This document shows, piece by piece, positions 8,294 through 17,497 of a DNA stretch of 59,707 nt. The notes under the pieces are model-generated. The model searched no databases and was not told where the DNA came from. It saw nothing but the letters and a program-made list of their open reading frames with translations. The first letter of the stretch is position 1; the number at the start of each line of letters is the position of its first letter. The stretch is taken from assembly GCA_959028445.1 (NCBI GenBank), contig CAUFRY010000010.1:1-59707 (forward strand). Reading direction: 5' to 3'. Source of the DNA: an uncultured Collinsella sp. (GTDB lineage: Bacteria > Actinomycetota > Coriobacteriia > Coriobacteriales > Coriobacteriaceae). The position numbers and the translations under genes are program-made.

Positions 8294-9316
8294 CTAGTTC
8301 GTTCCGCGGAAGCCCTTGCCGACAATCTCGGAGCTGTCGACGATCGTGATAAAGGCACCCGGATCGACCTCGCGCGCATAACGGCGCAGCTGCACGGCCT
8401 CGCGACGGCTCAGCACGCTCATGATCACCGTCACGCACTTGCCCGAGAAGGCACCGTAGCCGCGGCTGATGGTCGCCGTGCGGTTGAGATGCTTGACGAT
8501 AAACTCCTCGACCTTAAGGGGCTCGGAACAAATGACCGTGCAGACTTTGCGCAGGTGAATGCTCTCAATGGCTTTGTCGACCACAAGCGTCTTGGCAAAC
8601 AGGCCGAGCACGCAATACAGACCGACACGCGGGCCATACAAAAAGGCCGCGATGGTCACGATGCCGATATCGACCAGCAGCAGGGCGCGACCAATCTCGA
8701 GCGTGGTGCGGCGCTTGAGAATCATGGCAAGAATGTCCGTGCCACCCGTCGAGGCACCGATGTCAAAGACAATAGCGCTGCCGAACGCCGGCAAGATGAC
8801 GGCAAAGCACAGGTCGAGCCACATATCACCCGTCAGAGAGACATCGGTCGGAATGAAGAGCTCAAACAGCGAGACGTAGGCCGAAAGCGCAAACGAGGCG
8901 AAGACGCTCCAAAGAATCGCCTTGCGCTCCAAAAAGATAAAGCCCAAAACGACGAGAACCGCGTTGATAATCCACATAAAAACGCCGACGGGCAGGGTCG
9001 GGAACAGCGTGGACAGAATGACCGACACGCCCGAGGTGCCGCCAAAAGCAAAGTGATTAGGGGTTTTAAACGCAACGATGGCGAAGGCCGTAAGAATCAG
9101 GCCCAGATTGAGCTCGGCAAAAAAGCGCGGGAAGCCCGGCTCCTGGCTGCGCTTTTGACCGACACGCTCGCCGCGCTCGATATCGGTGCGATCAACCACG
9201 CGCTCCATCGGCACCACGGGAGGACGATGCACCTCCTCGGCAGCACGCGATGCCGCCTCTGCCGCGGCGGCCTCAATCGCCCATGCCTTGCTTTCTGTTT
9301 CGTGCTCGTCGGCCAT
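8294..9316 (-). CDS. YitT family membrane protein (DUF2179 C-terminus)
   Basis: 340 residues: a polar N-terminal tail of about 70 residues, five or six membrane segments (for example PTLPVGVFMWIINAVLVVLG), the conserved GASTGGTDILAMIL loop and a C-terminal soluble DUF2179 domain (VCTVICSEPLKVEEFIVKHL, then SRREAVQLRRY). YitT proteins are widespread in Gram-positive bacteria and have no firmly proven biochemical role. GAGGGG lies before the ATG. It appears monocistronic. Confidence 0.88.
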   Translation of the reverse strand: MADEHETESKAWAIEAAAAEAASRAAEEVHRPPVVPMERVVDRTDIERGERVGQKRSQEPGFPRFFAELNLGLILTAFAIVAFKTPNHFAFGGTSGVSVILSTLFPTLPVGVFMWIINAVLVVLGFIFLERKAILWSVFASFALSAYVSLFELFIPTDVSLTGDMWLDLCFAVILPAFGSAIVFDIGASTGGTDILAMILKRRTTLEIGRALLLVDIGIVTIAAFLYGPRVGLYCVLGLFAKTLVVDKAIESIHLRKVCTVICSEPLKVEEFIVKHLNRTATISRGYGAFSGKCVTVIMSVLSRREAVQLRRYAREVDPGAFITIVDSSEIVGKGFRGTN

Positions 9317-9433
9317 TACGGCAACCCCTCGTTAACAATTTGGAAACAATGCGCCCATTAGGGTAACGCGGAACGCGACGATTGCAACCCCTAGTTAGAC
9401 GAGCGGTATGCCCACATCGGGGGGCATACAAAT

Positions 9434-9471
9434 AACGGCCGGCCACGCTTTTGCTTGCGCGGTCGGCCGTT
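9434..9471 (-). terminator. Terminator hairpin downstream of asp23
   Basis: AACGGCCGGCC (9434-9444) pairs with GGTCGGCCGTT (9461-9471) with one G-U-type mismatch. On the minus strand it is followed by TTATTTG. It is placed 50 bp past the asp23 stop and probably ends the amaP operon. Confidence 0.6.
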
Positions 9472-9482
9472 TAACGTTTTCG

Positions 9483-9524
9483 CAGATAAAGCCTGCCAAA
9501 ACAAACCTGTCCCTTTTTGGAAGG
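9483..9524. repeat. GGGACAGG-loop hairpin, copy R1, abutting asp23 stop
   Basis: CCTGCCAAAA at 9492-9501 and TTTTTGGAAGG at 9514-9524 enclose ACAAACCTGTCCC. Related copies lie at 14349, 51949 and 54217, and looser relatives at 12110, 14429, 33034 and 41981. The element touches the stop codon of asp23 (9525-9527). Confidence 0.8.
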
Positions 9525-10046
9525 TTACTCGTGCTGGCTGGTGCGGTGCTCGTACTCCTCGGGGGTGATGACGTCCTCGATGCGCAGGTTGACGCCCGCC
9601 ACCTCAAGGCCGGTCATCGCGGCAAGGCGCTCGGTGACACGTGCCTTGACATCGTCGAAGATCGCGGGCGCATAGGCGCCGTACTCGATAATGACGGAGA
9701 TGTTGACGACCACGCGATTGTCATCGGTGACCTCAACCGTCACGCCCTTGGTCAGATTCTCGGCACCAAACTGCTCCTGCACAAAGTGCATAAGGTTACC
9801 CTTCATGCCCAGAACGTGCGGAACCTCGCGGGTGGCCATGGCAACGATCTTCTCGATCACGCCGTTGGAATAGGTCAGCGAGTCCTCGGACTCGTCCATC
9901 TCCTCGTCATCCTCGTCCGCATCGGACTCGGCCTCTGTCTCGGCGAGGGACTGACCTTCGAGTTCTACATCCTCGGCTTCGGCGACGACCGCCTCGTTCT
10001 CCTCGAGCACGGTGTCGGCCACATCGACCTTCGTATTAAAAGCCAT
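9525..10046 (-). CDS. Asp23/Gls24 family envelope stress response protein
   Basis: 173 residues. An acidic N-terminal region of about 55 residues (EAESDADEDDEEMDESED) precedes the Asp23 domain (YSNGVIEKIVAMATREVPHV, then VTVEVTDDNRVVVNISVIIE and LEVAGVNLRIEDVITPEE). In Staphylococcus aureus Asp23 is tethered to the membrane by AmaP and protects the envelope; the same partner gene is next door here. AAGGAGG lies 6 bp before the ATG. It is last of three minus-strand genes (amaP, DUF2273, asp23). Confidence 0.92.
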   Translation of the reverse strand: MAFNTKVDVADTVLEENEAVVAEAEDVELEGQSLAETEAESDADEDDEEMDESEDSLTYSNGVIEKIVAMATREVPHVLGMKGNLMHFVQEQFGAENLTKGVTVEVTDDNRVVVNISVIIEYGAYAPAIFDDVKARVTERLAAMTGLEVAGVNLRIEDVITPEEYEHRTSQHE

Positions 10047-10090
10047 GGTTCCTCCTTATGCCTGCCGCGGATGCGACAGTCGAATACATA

Positions 10091-10468
10091 TTAGCGGCCG
10101 CTAAACAGACGGCCGAAGAAGTTGACGATCCCGTTCTCGCCGTCGCGAATTTGGCCGATCACAGCGCCGATCAACACGAAGAATGCAATGACGAGCGTGT
10201 CCCACAGGCCGAGCGTGAGCACCAACACGGCGAGGATAAAGCCAGCGACGGCGCCAAGCGTGGTGTTGGGATGACGCACAGCATAGCTCCAGATGGCAGC
10301 GCCCGTACCCTTGATGAGACCCATAGCCTCGTCAAAATCCGCGGCTGCCGCGTCTTGCAACTCGGTTGCCTCTGCTTTGGAATCAACAGGTTCGCTCGCC
10401 GGCGTGGCGCTCTGGTCAATCGTCAGGCGCGGCGTACGAGCGGTCTTATCTTGATTGGTATCACTCAC
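10091..10468 (-). CDS. DUF2273-like small membrane protein of the Asp23 operon
   Basis: 125 residues with a polar N-terminal half and two hydrophobic segments (TTLGAVAGFILAVLVLTLGL and TLVIAFFVLIGAVIGQI), followed by the short DGENGIVNFFGRLFSGR tail typical of DUF2273. The start is GTG at 10468, with GGAGG 6 bp upstream; it overlaps the amaP stop by 8 bp, indicating translational coupling. Position between amaP and asp23 matches the Gram-positive arrangement. A role in anchoring the Asp23 complex is inferred. Confidence 0.85.
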   Translation of the reverse strand: MSDTNQDKTARTPRLTIDQSATPASEPVDSKAEATELQDAAAADFDEAMGLIKGTGAAIWSYAVRHPNTTLGAVAGFILAVLVLTLGLWDTLVIAFFVLIGAVIGQIRDGENGIVNFFGRLFSGR

Positions 10469-11006
10469 CGGAAACCTCCACGGTCTGGACGGTAGTCTTG
10501 GACGGCAAAAAACGGACGCGCGCGGTCGTACCCGGCGTGCCGAGCATGGTGTCGCAAGCTTCCTCGATGCGCTGCTGCATCGCGGTAGCCAAAGATGCCA
10601 CGTCCTTATCGTCAAGCGCGATAGCCTCGACCTTAAAACGGACGTGCGAATCGTCGGAACCTTGGACGCGGGCCTCGACATGCTCGATCATCACGCGATC
10701 GTCGCGCTCTGCAGCAGCCCTGGCGCACGAAGAAAGCGCCGCGAGCGTGACCTCGATATTGCGCTCCCCCGCCGGATGCACGCAGGACGGCTCGCGACGA
10801 GCAAACATCAGGCGGAAGAAGCTTACCAGCACGCCAATCGCCACAACTCCGCCGCATGCCGTCACGACAATGCGCGGCATGGGGTCGCGCATCAGCAGCA
10901 TAAAGCGATACGTATACGGCCCCCAAAACTGGCAGACAAGCGTACCCAGCGCCACGATGGCGGCGGCAAGATACACGATCGCTAGGGCTCGTTTGAGTAC
11001 GCGCAC
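10461..11006 (-). CDS. amaP: Alkaline shock response membrane anchor protein AmaP
   Basis: 181 residues with two N-terminal membrane helices (AIVYLAAAIVALGTLVCQFW and RIVVTACGGVVAIGVLVSFF) and a cytosolic alpha/beta region (IEVTLAALSSCARAAAERDD) resembling an Asp23 fold. AmaP recruits Asp23 to the membrane in staphylococci. It is first gene of the three-gene operon and overlaps the next gene by 8 bp. Confidence 0.85.
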   Translation of the reverse strand: MRVLKRALAIVYLAAAIVALGTLVCQFWGPYTYRFMLLMRDPMPRIVVTACGGVVAIGVLVSFFRLMFARREPSCVHPAGERNIEVTLAALSSCARAAAERDDRVMIEHVEARVQGSDDSHVRFKVEAIALDDKDVASLATAMQQRIEEACDTMLGTPGTTARVRFLPSKTTVQTVEVSGE

Positions 11007-11065
11007 GTGGCGCTCCCTTCAAATCTCGGCTCTCGAAATGCAAAACAGTTCGCATCATTATAAAA

Positions 11066-11103
11066 GAGCCGGGTCCGGTGCTCTACGCACGCGGATCCGG
11101 CTC
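11066..11103 (-). terminator. Terminator of yebC
   Basis: GAGCCGGGTCCG and CGGATCCGGCTC form a 12-bp stem with one mismatch. On the minus strand the stem is followed by TTTTATAAT, a good intrinsic terminator about 70 bp after the yebC stop. Confidence 0.75.
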
Positions 11104-11172
11104 ATCTATTCCACGAGGCTTGCATGCTCGCTTCATTATGCCCAGATATGCACGGCTTAACCCGTACGGGCG

Positions 11173-11979
11173 CTACTCCTCCTCGAGGGCAGCGATGACC
11201 TCGTCGGTCATGTCCATGGTGCTGTAAACATCCTGGACGTCGTCGAGCTCCTCAAGACGGTCGATGAGGCGCTGAACCTTCTTGGCGTCGGCGCCGGAGA
11301 CCTCGGTCGGGGTGGTCGGGACCATGGTGGTCTCGGAGCCCTTGACCTGGACGCCCTGCTCCTCGAGCGCCTTGGAGACAGCCATAACGTCGTTGGCAGC
11401 AGTCCAGACGATCCACTCCTCGCCGGCGTCCTCGTAGTCCTCGCCACCGGCCTCGGCGATCGCCATCATAAACTCATCCTCGTCGCCGGCAGCACCGTTG
11501 GCGATCATGGTCTCCTTCTTGGCGTTCTCGTCCAGGATCTCCTTGGCGACGACAATCTGGCCCTTGCGCTCAAACTGGAAGGCGACGGAGCCGGAGGTGC
11601 CCAGGTTGCCACCAGCGTGGGAGAAGGCGGAACGGACATCAGCGGCGGTACGGTTGCGGTTGTCGGTCAGGCAGTCGACGTAGACGGCGACACCGGCGGG
11701 ACCGTAGCCCTCGTACACGATGTTCTCGTAGACGGCAGCGTCGGCACCCGAACCAAAAGCCTTGTCGATAGCGGACTTGATCTTGTCCTTAGGCATGGAC
11801 TGAGCCTTGGCCTTGGCAACGGCAGCGGCGAGGCTGGCGTTGTTCTCGGGCAGCGGGTCACCGCCGAGACGGGCAGCAACGGTGATGTTGCGGCTGAGCT
11901 TGGAGAAGAGGGCGGAACGCTTGGCGTCCTGCGCGCCCTTACGATGCTTGGTTGTGGCCCACTTAGAGTGTCCGGACAT
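11173..11979 (-). CDS. yebC: YebC/PmpR family protein
   Basis: 268 residues; the full family layout is visible: MSGHSKWATTKHRKGAQDAK, the IYEGYGPAG-like segment IVYEGYGPAGVAVYVDCLTD, NRNRTAADVRSAFSHAGGNL and the acidic C-terminus. YebC proteins were named as transcription factors; recent work links members to relieving ribosome stalling on proline-rich sequences. AGGAG lies before the ATG. It stands alone with its own terminator. The acidic insertion EDYEDAGEEW is slightly longer than in Escherichia coli. Confidence 0.96.
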   Translation of the reverse strand: MSGHSKWATTKHRKGAQDAKRSALFSKLSRNITVAARLGGDPLPENNASLAAAVAKAKAQSMPKDKIKSAIDKAFGSGADAAVYENIVYEGYGPAGVAVYVDCLTDNRNRTAADVRSAFSHAGGNLGTSGSVAFQFERKGQIVVAKEILDENAKKETMIANGAAGDEDEFMMAIAEAGGEDYEDAGEEWIVWTAANDVMAVSKALEEQGVQVKGSETTMVPTTPTEVSGADAKKVQRLIDRLEELDDVQDVYSTMDMTDEVIAALEEE

Positions 11980-12109
11980 ACGTGTCTCCTATCGGTTTCG
12001 ACCTAAAGCCCAGCGCAGTTGCTCGGGCAATATAAACAAACGTCGTTATGATATACCTACTGGCCTGCGAGATAAACCCCAAAATGAAGGCGTCGTGATG
12101 ATGCCCCCT

Positions 12110-12141
12110 TTGGTGCAAAGAAACCTGACCCCAATGCACCA
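12110..12141. repeat. GGGGTCAGG-loop hairpin abutting a stop codon
   Basis: TTGGTGCA at 12110-12117 and TGCACCAA at 12134-12141 enclose a loop that reads GGGGTCAGGTTTC on the minus strand. It lies 2 bp from the stop codon of the large membrane protein gene (12144-12146). Confidence 0.65.
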
Positions 12142-12143
12142 AG

Positions 12144-14327
12144 TTAGGACCAGAGGAAGTCGCTGCGGGTGACGGTGGCGCCGATGGCGAAGGGCATGCA
12201 GGCGATGACCGGATACAGGTAGCGCATGTAGGTCGAGCCGTTACACGGGCCAATCAGGCACACGGCGAGCACACCCAACAGCGGCACCCAAATCGCCAGC
12301 GCACGCCATGAATGACGACGCAGCAAGTAGACCACCACGGCAATCATGATCCACACATAGGTGGCCGAGCTCATGGTGAGCGAAATAAACGGGATGCGCT
12401 GCACCGCCACACGGTACAGATTGATCAGGTGGTCGCACCAGCGCACCACGTTGCTGTCAACCGGATGGAAGTCGAAGTACTTGAGGTTGTCGGGACGCGC
12501 CATGATCTCGGCACTACGCGCCGTGCTGTAGACCCAGGCATCGCGCGCGCTCGGATAAAAATAACCATAGTAGTTATTGATAAGCGCCGAAATATAGCAC
12601 TCGGGATCCTTCTTAAACATCTGAGCCCATACCTCAAAATAGGCATCGATGTCCTCCTGCGAGGCATACTCGTTAAAGCAGTTCTTGACGGCGTCGGACT
12701 TGTCGGGGTTGTAGCGGCGGCCCAGGTTCTCGTACTTGAGCACCCGATCGATCACGGCACGCTCTTCGTCGGTCACCAAGCCGTCGCAAGGAGCCTCCAC
12801 GATGGTGCCGTCCTCCTTAACCGTGGGGTTGACGCCCGAGTTAAGACCGTCGTGCTTTTGGACAAAGCGCGCTGTCTGCTGAAACGGAATCGAAAGGATT
12901 TCGCGCTTGGAGCCGGGCGTAATGTCGTGCGCCGGCATAAAGACCTTGGTGAAGTACATATTAGAGGCAAGGCAGAGCGCAAGCACCGCGAGGACACCGA
13001 CCCAGCGGAAACGCGGGATGGCGCCTGACGGCGCAGCACCAGTCTGTTTGGCTGCACGACGAGCCACATGCACGTCCCATACGCAAAACGCCGCCGCGAT
13101 TACGCATGCCGCTAGGGGAAACACCAAGCCGCCGTTGCGCAGGAACGTGGAACCCATGGCGCCCAGAGCGAGCAGTGGCCAGTCGTGGCGCGCAAAGAGC
13201 ACGGGGACTTTCTCGCCCGCTCGCTCGACATTGGCATCACGACGGGGCAAGCCACATGCCACGAGCTTGACGGTCTGTACCAGCAGCACCAAGAACGCTT
13301 CGGCAAAGAGCACGTCTTTGGTGAGCAACGCCGCGTAGTTAGAGAACATCGGCATAAACGCAAAGAACAGCAGGATCGCACCGCGAACCGGCAGGCTCAC
13401 GCCCAGTTTGCGCAGCGACGAAATGGAATACGCCATGCAGGCGGCCGTGATGACGAACTGAGCACAGGTGTAGATGGCAAGACCTGCGTTAGCGCTGTTG
13501 AACAGTGAAAGCCCCAGCTGGACGCACGAACCGATGATAGCCGTGTGCACCACGGGGTGATGCCCGTTGAGCAACACATTGGGATTGAGCAGACGCAGGT
13601 AGTCACTCGTGCCGTTGGGGTAGTTGAACCACTGGCGAATCTGCGCACCCGTATCTCCCATAAAAAGGCCGGGCAGCGAAGCGATAAGCGTGGGCGCCCA
13701 GGCGATCATAAGCACCAGGAAGGGCCCGGCAAAGGGATGGACCGAGAGCGCGGCGTGAGTCACACGCCATACGCGGCCAAAGTGCGCTTCCGAAAACGGA
13801 ATGCGCCGAGAGCTCAGCCAATCTAGACACTCAAAAGCAAGGTAGAAGGCAACGACCGCCAAGAGCATCCAGCCCGCGCCGCCAATCCAGGCGCAGATGA
13901 TACGGGCTTTGTCGCCAAGGACAATCTCGGCCGAGTCGGTGAGATCGTAGCTGCGGCCGAACACCATGCAGATGGCAAAGAACAGCGACGGCAGAACGAT
14001 CGATGGACGCCAGGTGTCGCCACGGCCAAAGAACACGTAGCGAAACGGCAAGGTGAGCAGGCAAGCAAGTGCAAGCAGCATGACCGCGTCGGTATGGCCG
14101 GCAAACGAGAGGAGCACCTCGTAGCACACGTACAGCATGCCCGAGGCTTTGGGGTCAATCGCCAAGACTGCGTTGCTCGACACCGGGGAGGGATCGATGG
14201 AAAACGCCGTGGTCGCCAACAGCGCGAGCAAAAATGCGATGAGCGTCTGCTTGGCGGGGTAGCGCTTAAACCAGACAATGCGGGCAGCGTCGCGCGCAGC
14301 CGTTGTGGAGAGATCGGAATCCTTCAC
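12144..14327 (-). CDS. Large polytopic membrane protein, DUF6020-like
   Basis: 727 residues with about 12 hydrophobic segments and an extracytoplasmic region around residues 475-620 (for example VKEDGTIVEAPCDGLVTDEE). The loops MGDTGAQIRQWFNYPNGTSD and LLNGHHPVVHTAIIG resemble GT-C-type membrane glycosyltransferases, in which an early acidic or histidine loop faces outside; this resemblance, and the DUF6020 label, come from memory. Start is GTG at 14327 with a poor ribosome binding site. A role in cell-surface glycan or lipid transfer is a hypothesis only. Confidence 0.75.
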   Translation of the reverse strand: MKDSDLSTTAARDAARIVWFKRYPAKQTLIAFLLALLATTAFSIDPSPVSSNAVLAIDPKASGMLYVCYEVLLSFAGHTDAVMLLALACLLTLPFRYVFFGRGDTWRPSIVLPSLFFAICMVFGRSYDLTDSAEIVLGDKARIICAWIGGAGWMLLAVVAFYLAFECLDWLSSRRIPFSEAHFGRVWRVTHAALSVHPFAGPFLVLMIAWAPTLIASLPGLFMGDTGAQIRQWFNYPNGTSDYLRLLNPNVLLNGHHPVVHTAIIGSCVQLGLSLFNSANAGLAIYTCAQFVITAACMAYSISSLRKLGVSLPVRGAILLFFAFMPMFSNYAALLTKDVLFAEAFLVLLVQTVKLVACGLPRRDANVERAGEKVPVLFARHDWPLLALGAMGSTFLRNGGLVFPLAACVIAAAFCVWDVHVARRAAKQTGAAPSGAIPRFRWVGVLAVLALCLASNMYFTKVFMPAHDITPGSKREILSIPFQQTARFVQKHDGLNSGVNPTVKEDGTIVEAPCDGLVTDEERAVIDRVLKYENLGRRYNPDKSDAVKNCFNEYASQEDIDAYFEVWAQMFKKDPECYISALINNYYGYFYPSARDAWVYSTARSAEIMARPDNLKYFDFHPVDSNVVRWCDHLINLYRVAVQRIPFISLTMSSATYVWIMIAVVVYLLRRHSWRALAIWVPLLGVLAVCLIGPCNGSTYMRYLYPVIACMPFAIGATVTRSDFLWS

Positions 14328-14348
14328 AGTCCAAAGAGCCTTTCTAGA

Positions 14349-14391
14349 AACCTGCCAAAAAGGGACAGGTTTATTTTGGCAGGTTTTATCT
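14349..14391. repeat. GGGACAGG-loop hairpin, copy R2
   Basis: ACCTGCCAAAAA, loop GGGACAGGTTTA, TTTTGGCAGGTT, followed by TTATCTG. Orientation is opposite to R1, R3 and R4. It lies just upstream of the GTG start of the large membrane protein gene. Confidence 0.85.
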
Positions 14392-14428
14392 GGGGAAACG
14401 TTACAGTTCCGTCATCGTTGCCCAGCAA

Positions 14429-14462
14429 ACCACCACAAAGGTGCCTGTTCACTTTTTGGTGG
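14429..14462. repeat. Hairpin relative abutting the lgt stop
   Basis: ACCACCACAAAGG and TTTTTGGTGGT pair around GTGCCTGTTCAC. A close copy is at 41981-42015. It directly touches the lgt stop codon. Confidence 0.75.
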
Positions 14463-15284
14463 TTAGGCGTCGAGGTAGATGCGCTGGGGCCGGTTGCGGC
14501 GACGAGCAAAGATGATGAGCGCCAGGCCCGCAATCACGAGTGGCAGACTCAACAGCTGGCCCATGGTGATGACGCCGCCCAGCAGATAGCCCAGCTGCGC
14601 ATCGGGCACGCGCACAAACTCAATGAGGAAGCGGACGATGCCGTAACCCATCACAAACACGCCCATAAACGTGCCTTGGGGCAGTAGCGGCTTTTTGCGG
14701 CTGAGCACCTGCAGAATGCAAAAGAGCACGATTCCCTCAAGAAATGCCTCGTAGAGCTGGGAGGGGTGACGCGGCATATCGCCCGCGGTGCCACCGAAGA
14801 CCACGCCCCAGGGCAGATCGGTCGGCTTGCCCCACAGCTCACCATTGACAAAGTTGGCACAACGGCCCAGGCACAAGGCCAGCGGCGCGCCTATGACGGC
14901 AAGGTCTGCCAAAGTCCATGCATCGAGCTTATACATGCGGCACACAATGATGCCGCCGATAATGCCGCCCACCAAACCGCCATGGAAGCTCATGCCGCCC
15001 TCGTTGGTGGCAAAGATCTCGAGCGGGTGCGCCCAGTAGTAGCCATCGCCATAAAAGACGACGTAGAACAGGCGCGCACCGATAATGAGGCCAAAGACCA
15101 CGCCGACCACGACACTCGTCAGGTCGTCGACCGTAATGTCAAAACCCCAACGGCGCTGCGTGCGGTACATGACGACCGCCGTGAGCAGAGCTCCGACCAC
15201 ATAGGCCAAGCCGTACCAGTAGATGGTGATGGGCCCCGCCGAGATGGCGACGGGATCAAGCATATGGTAGAGGTCGTTGAGCAT
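14463..15284 (-). CDS. lgt: Phosphatidylglycerol-prolipoprotein diacylglyceryl transferase
   Basis: Transfers diacylglycerol from phosphatidylglycerol to the lipobox cysteine of prelipoproteins in the membrane, the first step of lipoprotein maturation. 273 residues with seven hydrophobic segments. Family signatures include MSFHGGLVGGIIGG, GRCANFVNGELWGKPTD and RHPSQLYEAFLEG. The ATG at 15284 is preceded by AGAGGGA; the longer frame lacks a better start. A client lipoprotein is encoded in this window at 42132. Confidence 0.96.
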   Translation of the reverse strand: MLNDLYHMLDPVAISAGPITIYWYGLAYVVGALLTAVVMYRTQRRWGFDITVDDLTSVVVGVVFGLIIGARLFYVVFYGDGYYWAHPLEIFATNEGGMSFHGGLVGGIIGGIIVCRMYKLDAWTLADLAVIGAPLALCLGRCANFVNGELWGKPTDLPWGVVFGGTAGDMPRHPSQLYEAFLEGIVLFCILQVLSRKKPLLPQGTFMGVFVMGYGIVRFLIEFVRVPDAQLGYLLGGVITMGQLLSLPLVIAGLALIIFARRRNRPQRIYLDA

Positions 15285-15393
15285 ATCGGTCCCTCTGCTC
15301 CCTACATACAAATGCGGCCGCGGGCCTTGCGCTCGCAGCCGCATATTCGGGCGTGACGTCTATGCGGAGCATATCGCCCGCAGCTTTCGCATC

Positions 15394-15672
15394 TTAGAAC
15401 GGCGCATACTCGTCGTACAGGTCATCGGTCTCGCCGGAGGCATTGACCTGCTCGACACGCGTAACGCCGGGCACGTGCTCCTTGAGGATACGCTCGATAC
15501 CCATGGACAGGGTCAGTGCGCTCATAGGGCAGCCGGCGCAGGCACCCTGAAGCTCAAGTTGGACGACGCCCTCGTCGTCGACGCCCACATACTCCATATC
15601 GCCGCCGTCGGCCTGCAGGTTGGGGCGGATCTCCTCAAGAACCTTCTTAAGCAGCTCTTCGTTAACAGCCAC
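15394..15672 (-). CDS. NifU-like C-terminal domain protein (Fe-S scaffold)
   Basis: 92 residues, all one NifU C-terminal domain: EEIRPNLQADGGDMEYVGVD and the cluster-binding CxxC at residues 45-48 in LQGACAGCPMSALTL. Such proteins bind and hand over Fe-S clusters. Start is GTG with AAGGAG upstream. It stands between lgt and the dCMP deaminase gene on the same strand; no suf or isc genes are nearby. Confidence 0.9.
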   Translation of the reverse strand: MAVNEELLKKVLEEIRPNLQADGGDMEYVGVDDEGVVQLELQGACAGCPMSALTLSMGIERILKEHVPGVTRVEQVNASGETDDLYDEYAPF

Positions 15673-15844
15673 AGGGGCTCCTTTCTCACAATAACGCGGG
15701 CACGCCCGCGGACAGGGGCTATGTTACTACAGCCATGTACCCGCTCACGAGCCATCCATGCGTGCGGACACGACTTTCACGAGCAGTCAATTTGGGACGG
15801 GGCTCTTTTAGCTGCTTTTTGTTGCCAACTGGCGTTGCCACGCG

Positions 15845-16369
15845 CTACTGCTGAGCCTGTCCCCCGGTACCAATCTGGACATCGACGATAACCTGGCGGT
15901 AGCTGATGCCACAGGAGTCGAGAATGCGGCGGCTGATACGGCCGTCATCGGTGTCGGCATACTTGTTGTCCAGGTAGACGACCTCGCCCACGCCCACCTG
16001 AGCCAAAATCTTGGCGCAGTCATGGCACGGGAACAGCGTGACGTAGACCGTGGAACCCTCGAGATCCTTGAGCGAGCCACGGTAGTTGAGCACGGCGTTG
16101 GCCTCGGCATGGACCACGTAGTTGTGCTTGTCCTGCAGCGGGTCGTCGCTCGTACCCCACGGAAAAAAGTCGTCGTTGAGCGCCGAGGGTGTACCGTTGT
16201 AGCCCACCGAAAGGATGCGGTGGTTGGTGTTGGCGATGCACGCACCCACCTGCGTGTTGGGGTCCTTGCTGCGGCGCTGCGCGGCGATGGCCACGCTCAT
16301 AAAGAACTCGTCCCAGCTAATGACGTCCAGGCGCTTGCCTGACGAAGTTTGATGAAGATCGTCCGACAT
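15845..16369 (-). CDS. dCMP deaminase family protein (ComEB-like)
   Basis: Zinc-dependent cytidine/deoxycytidylate deaminase, 174 residues. The active-site HAE is at residues 87-89 (VVHAEANAVLNYRG) and the zinc cysteines at 115 and 118 (TLFPCHDCAK); SWDEFFMSVAIAAQRRSKDP is the usual N-terminal segment. dCMP to dUMP conversion feeds thymidylate synthesis. The ATG at 16369 has GGAGG 9 bp upstream, better than the upstream ATG at 16405. Confidence 0.92.
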   Translation of the reverse strand: MSDDLHQTSSGKRLDVISWDEFFMSVAIAAQRRSKDPNTQVGACIANTNHRILSVGYNGTPSALNDDFFPWGTSDDPLQDKHNYVVHAEANAVLNYRGSLKDLEGSTVYVTLFPCHDCAKILAQVGVGEVVYLDNKYADTDDGRISRRILDSCGISYRQVIVDVQIGTGGQAQQ

Positions 16370-16453
16370 GGCAGACACCTCCGTAATCGCAATAGTTTGA
16401 CCCATTGTAGCAGGTGAAAGGTGGAGGCGTTTGTCCCACCGGCGCCCTCACTT

Positions 16454-17305
16454 TTACACGCGGCGGGGCTTTTGGTTGATGCGGTAGAGCTCGGCCAGTC
16501 CCCGCAACGTCAGCGCGTCGTCGACCGTCAGACTGTGGCCGACCAACGCCGCGAGCGCCTCGGCATCGTCGCCGGTGATGACGATGGGCACGCCGTCCTC
16601 CCCCGCGGCCTTGGTCGCGCGCATCTCGGCGAGCACCATGTCGAGCATGCCGTCGATGCGGGCTACCTCGCCCAAGACCACGCCCGAGCGCATGGCCTCG
16701 CGCGTGTTGCGACCGATCACATGCGTGGGCGCCGAGGGCTCGACCTGCGGCAGGCGCGCCGCAGCGGCCGAAAGCGAGCGGGCGCCAAGTGCCAGGCCCG
16801 GCGCGATGACGCCGCCGACAAAGGTTCCGTGCGTATCGATGACCTCGATATTGGTCGTAGTGCCCAGGTCGATCACAATGCACGGAGAGCCGTAGACGGC
16901 ACGAGCCGCCACGGCATCGGCGATGCGGTCGGGGCCGATCTCGGCGGGGTCGTCGTAGTGGACGGGCATGCCAGTCTTAAGTCCCGGTCCCACCGTGAGC
17001 ACGCGTCCCGTGCAGGTACGGGAAAGCGCCACCTTCCACGGGCGCTCGAGCGCCGGGACCACACAGCTCAGCACAGCCGCGGCGGGCACAAGCGCGCCCG
17101 GCATGCCCGCATCGGCCGCCAGTGCGGCCATGACCTGCACGAGACGCATGCGCGCCTCGTCTGCCGTGATGCTCGACGGCGTGGTGATCTCGCACGTCGC
17201 AAGCGGGCATTCCTGCGCCGCGGCCGAATCCTCTGCAAACAGGCCAAAGCGAATGAACGTGTTGCCCACGTCGACCGTCAATATATATGCGCACCCATTA
17301 AGCAT
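16454..17305 (-). CDS. coaX: Type III pantothenate kinase
   Basis: Phosphorylates pantothenate with ATP, first step of coenzyme A synthesis. 283 residues. Acetate/sugar-kinase-fold motifs are present: ILTVDVGNTFIRFGLF, GPDRIADAVAARAVYG, CIVIDLGTTTNIEVIDTHGT and GGVIAPGLALGARSL. The ATG at 17305 is chosen because AAAGGAG precedes it; the earlier frame start lacks this. CoA supply fits the acyl-CoA enzymes encoded around 25-32 kb. Confidence 0.94.
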   Translation of the reverse strand: MLNGCAYILTVDVGNTFIRFGLFAEDSAAAQECPLATCEITTPSSITADEARMRLVQVMAALAADAGMPGALVPAAAVLSCVVPALERPWKVALSRTCTGRVLTVGPGLKTGMPVHYDDPAEIGPDRIADAVAARAVYGSPCIVIDLGTTTNIEVIDTHGTFVGGVIAPGLALGARSLSAAAARLPQVEPSAPTHVIGRNTREAMRSGVVLGEVARIDGMLDMVLAEMRATKAAGEDGVPIVITGDDAEALAALVGHSLTVDDALTLRGLAELYRINQKPRRV

Positions 17306-17497
17306 CGTCGGCGCTCCTTTCGTCTGCCCAGCAGTATATCGCCTACCTAAACCAGTCATCCCAAAATGACTAGCTTGCGGCTATACTGGTGCGCGGTCGT
17401 TTGCGAGCTCACGCGGCGGCCCTTGGTAACCCGACTTCCCGCGCCGTATCCGTAGCGGCGCTCCCGGGGGAAGCGGATATACGCAAAGGAGTTTTAT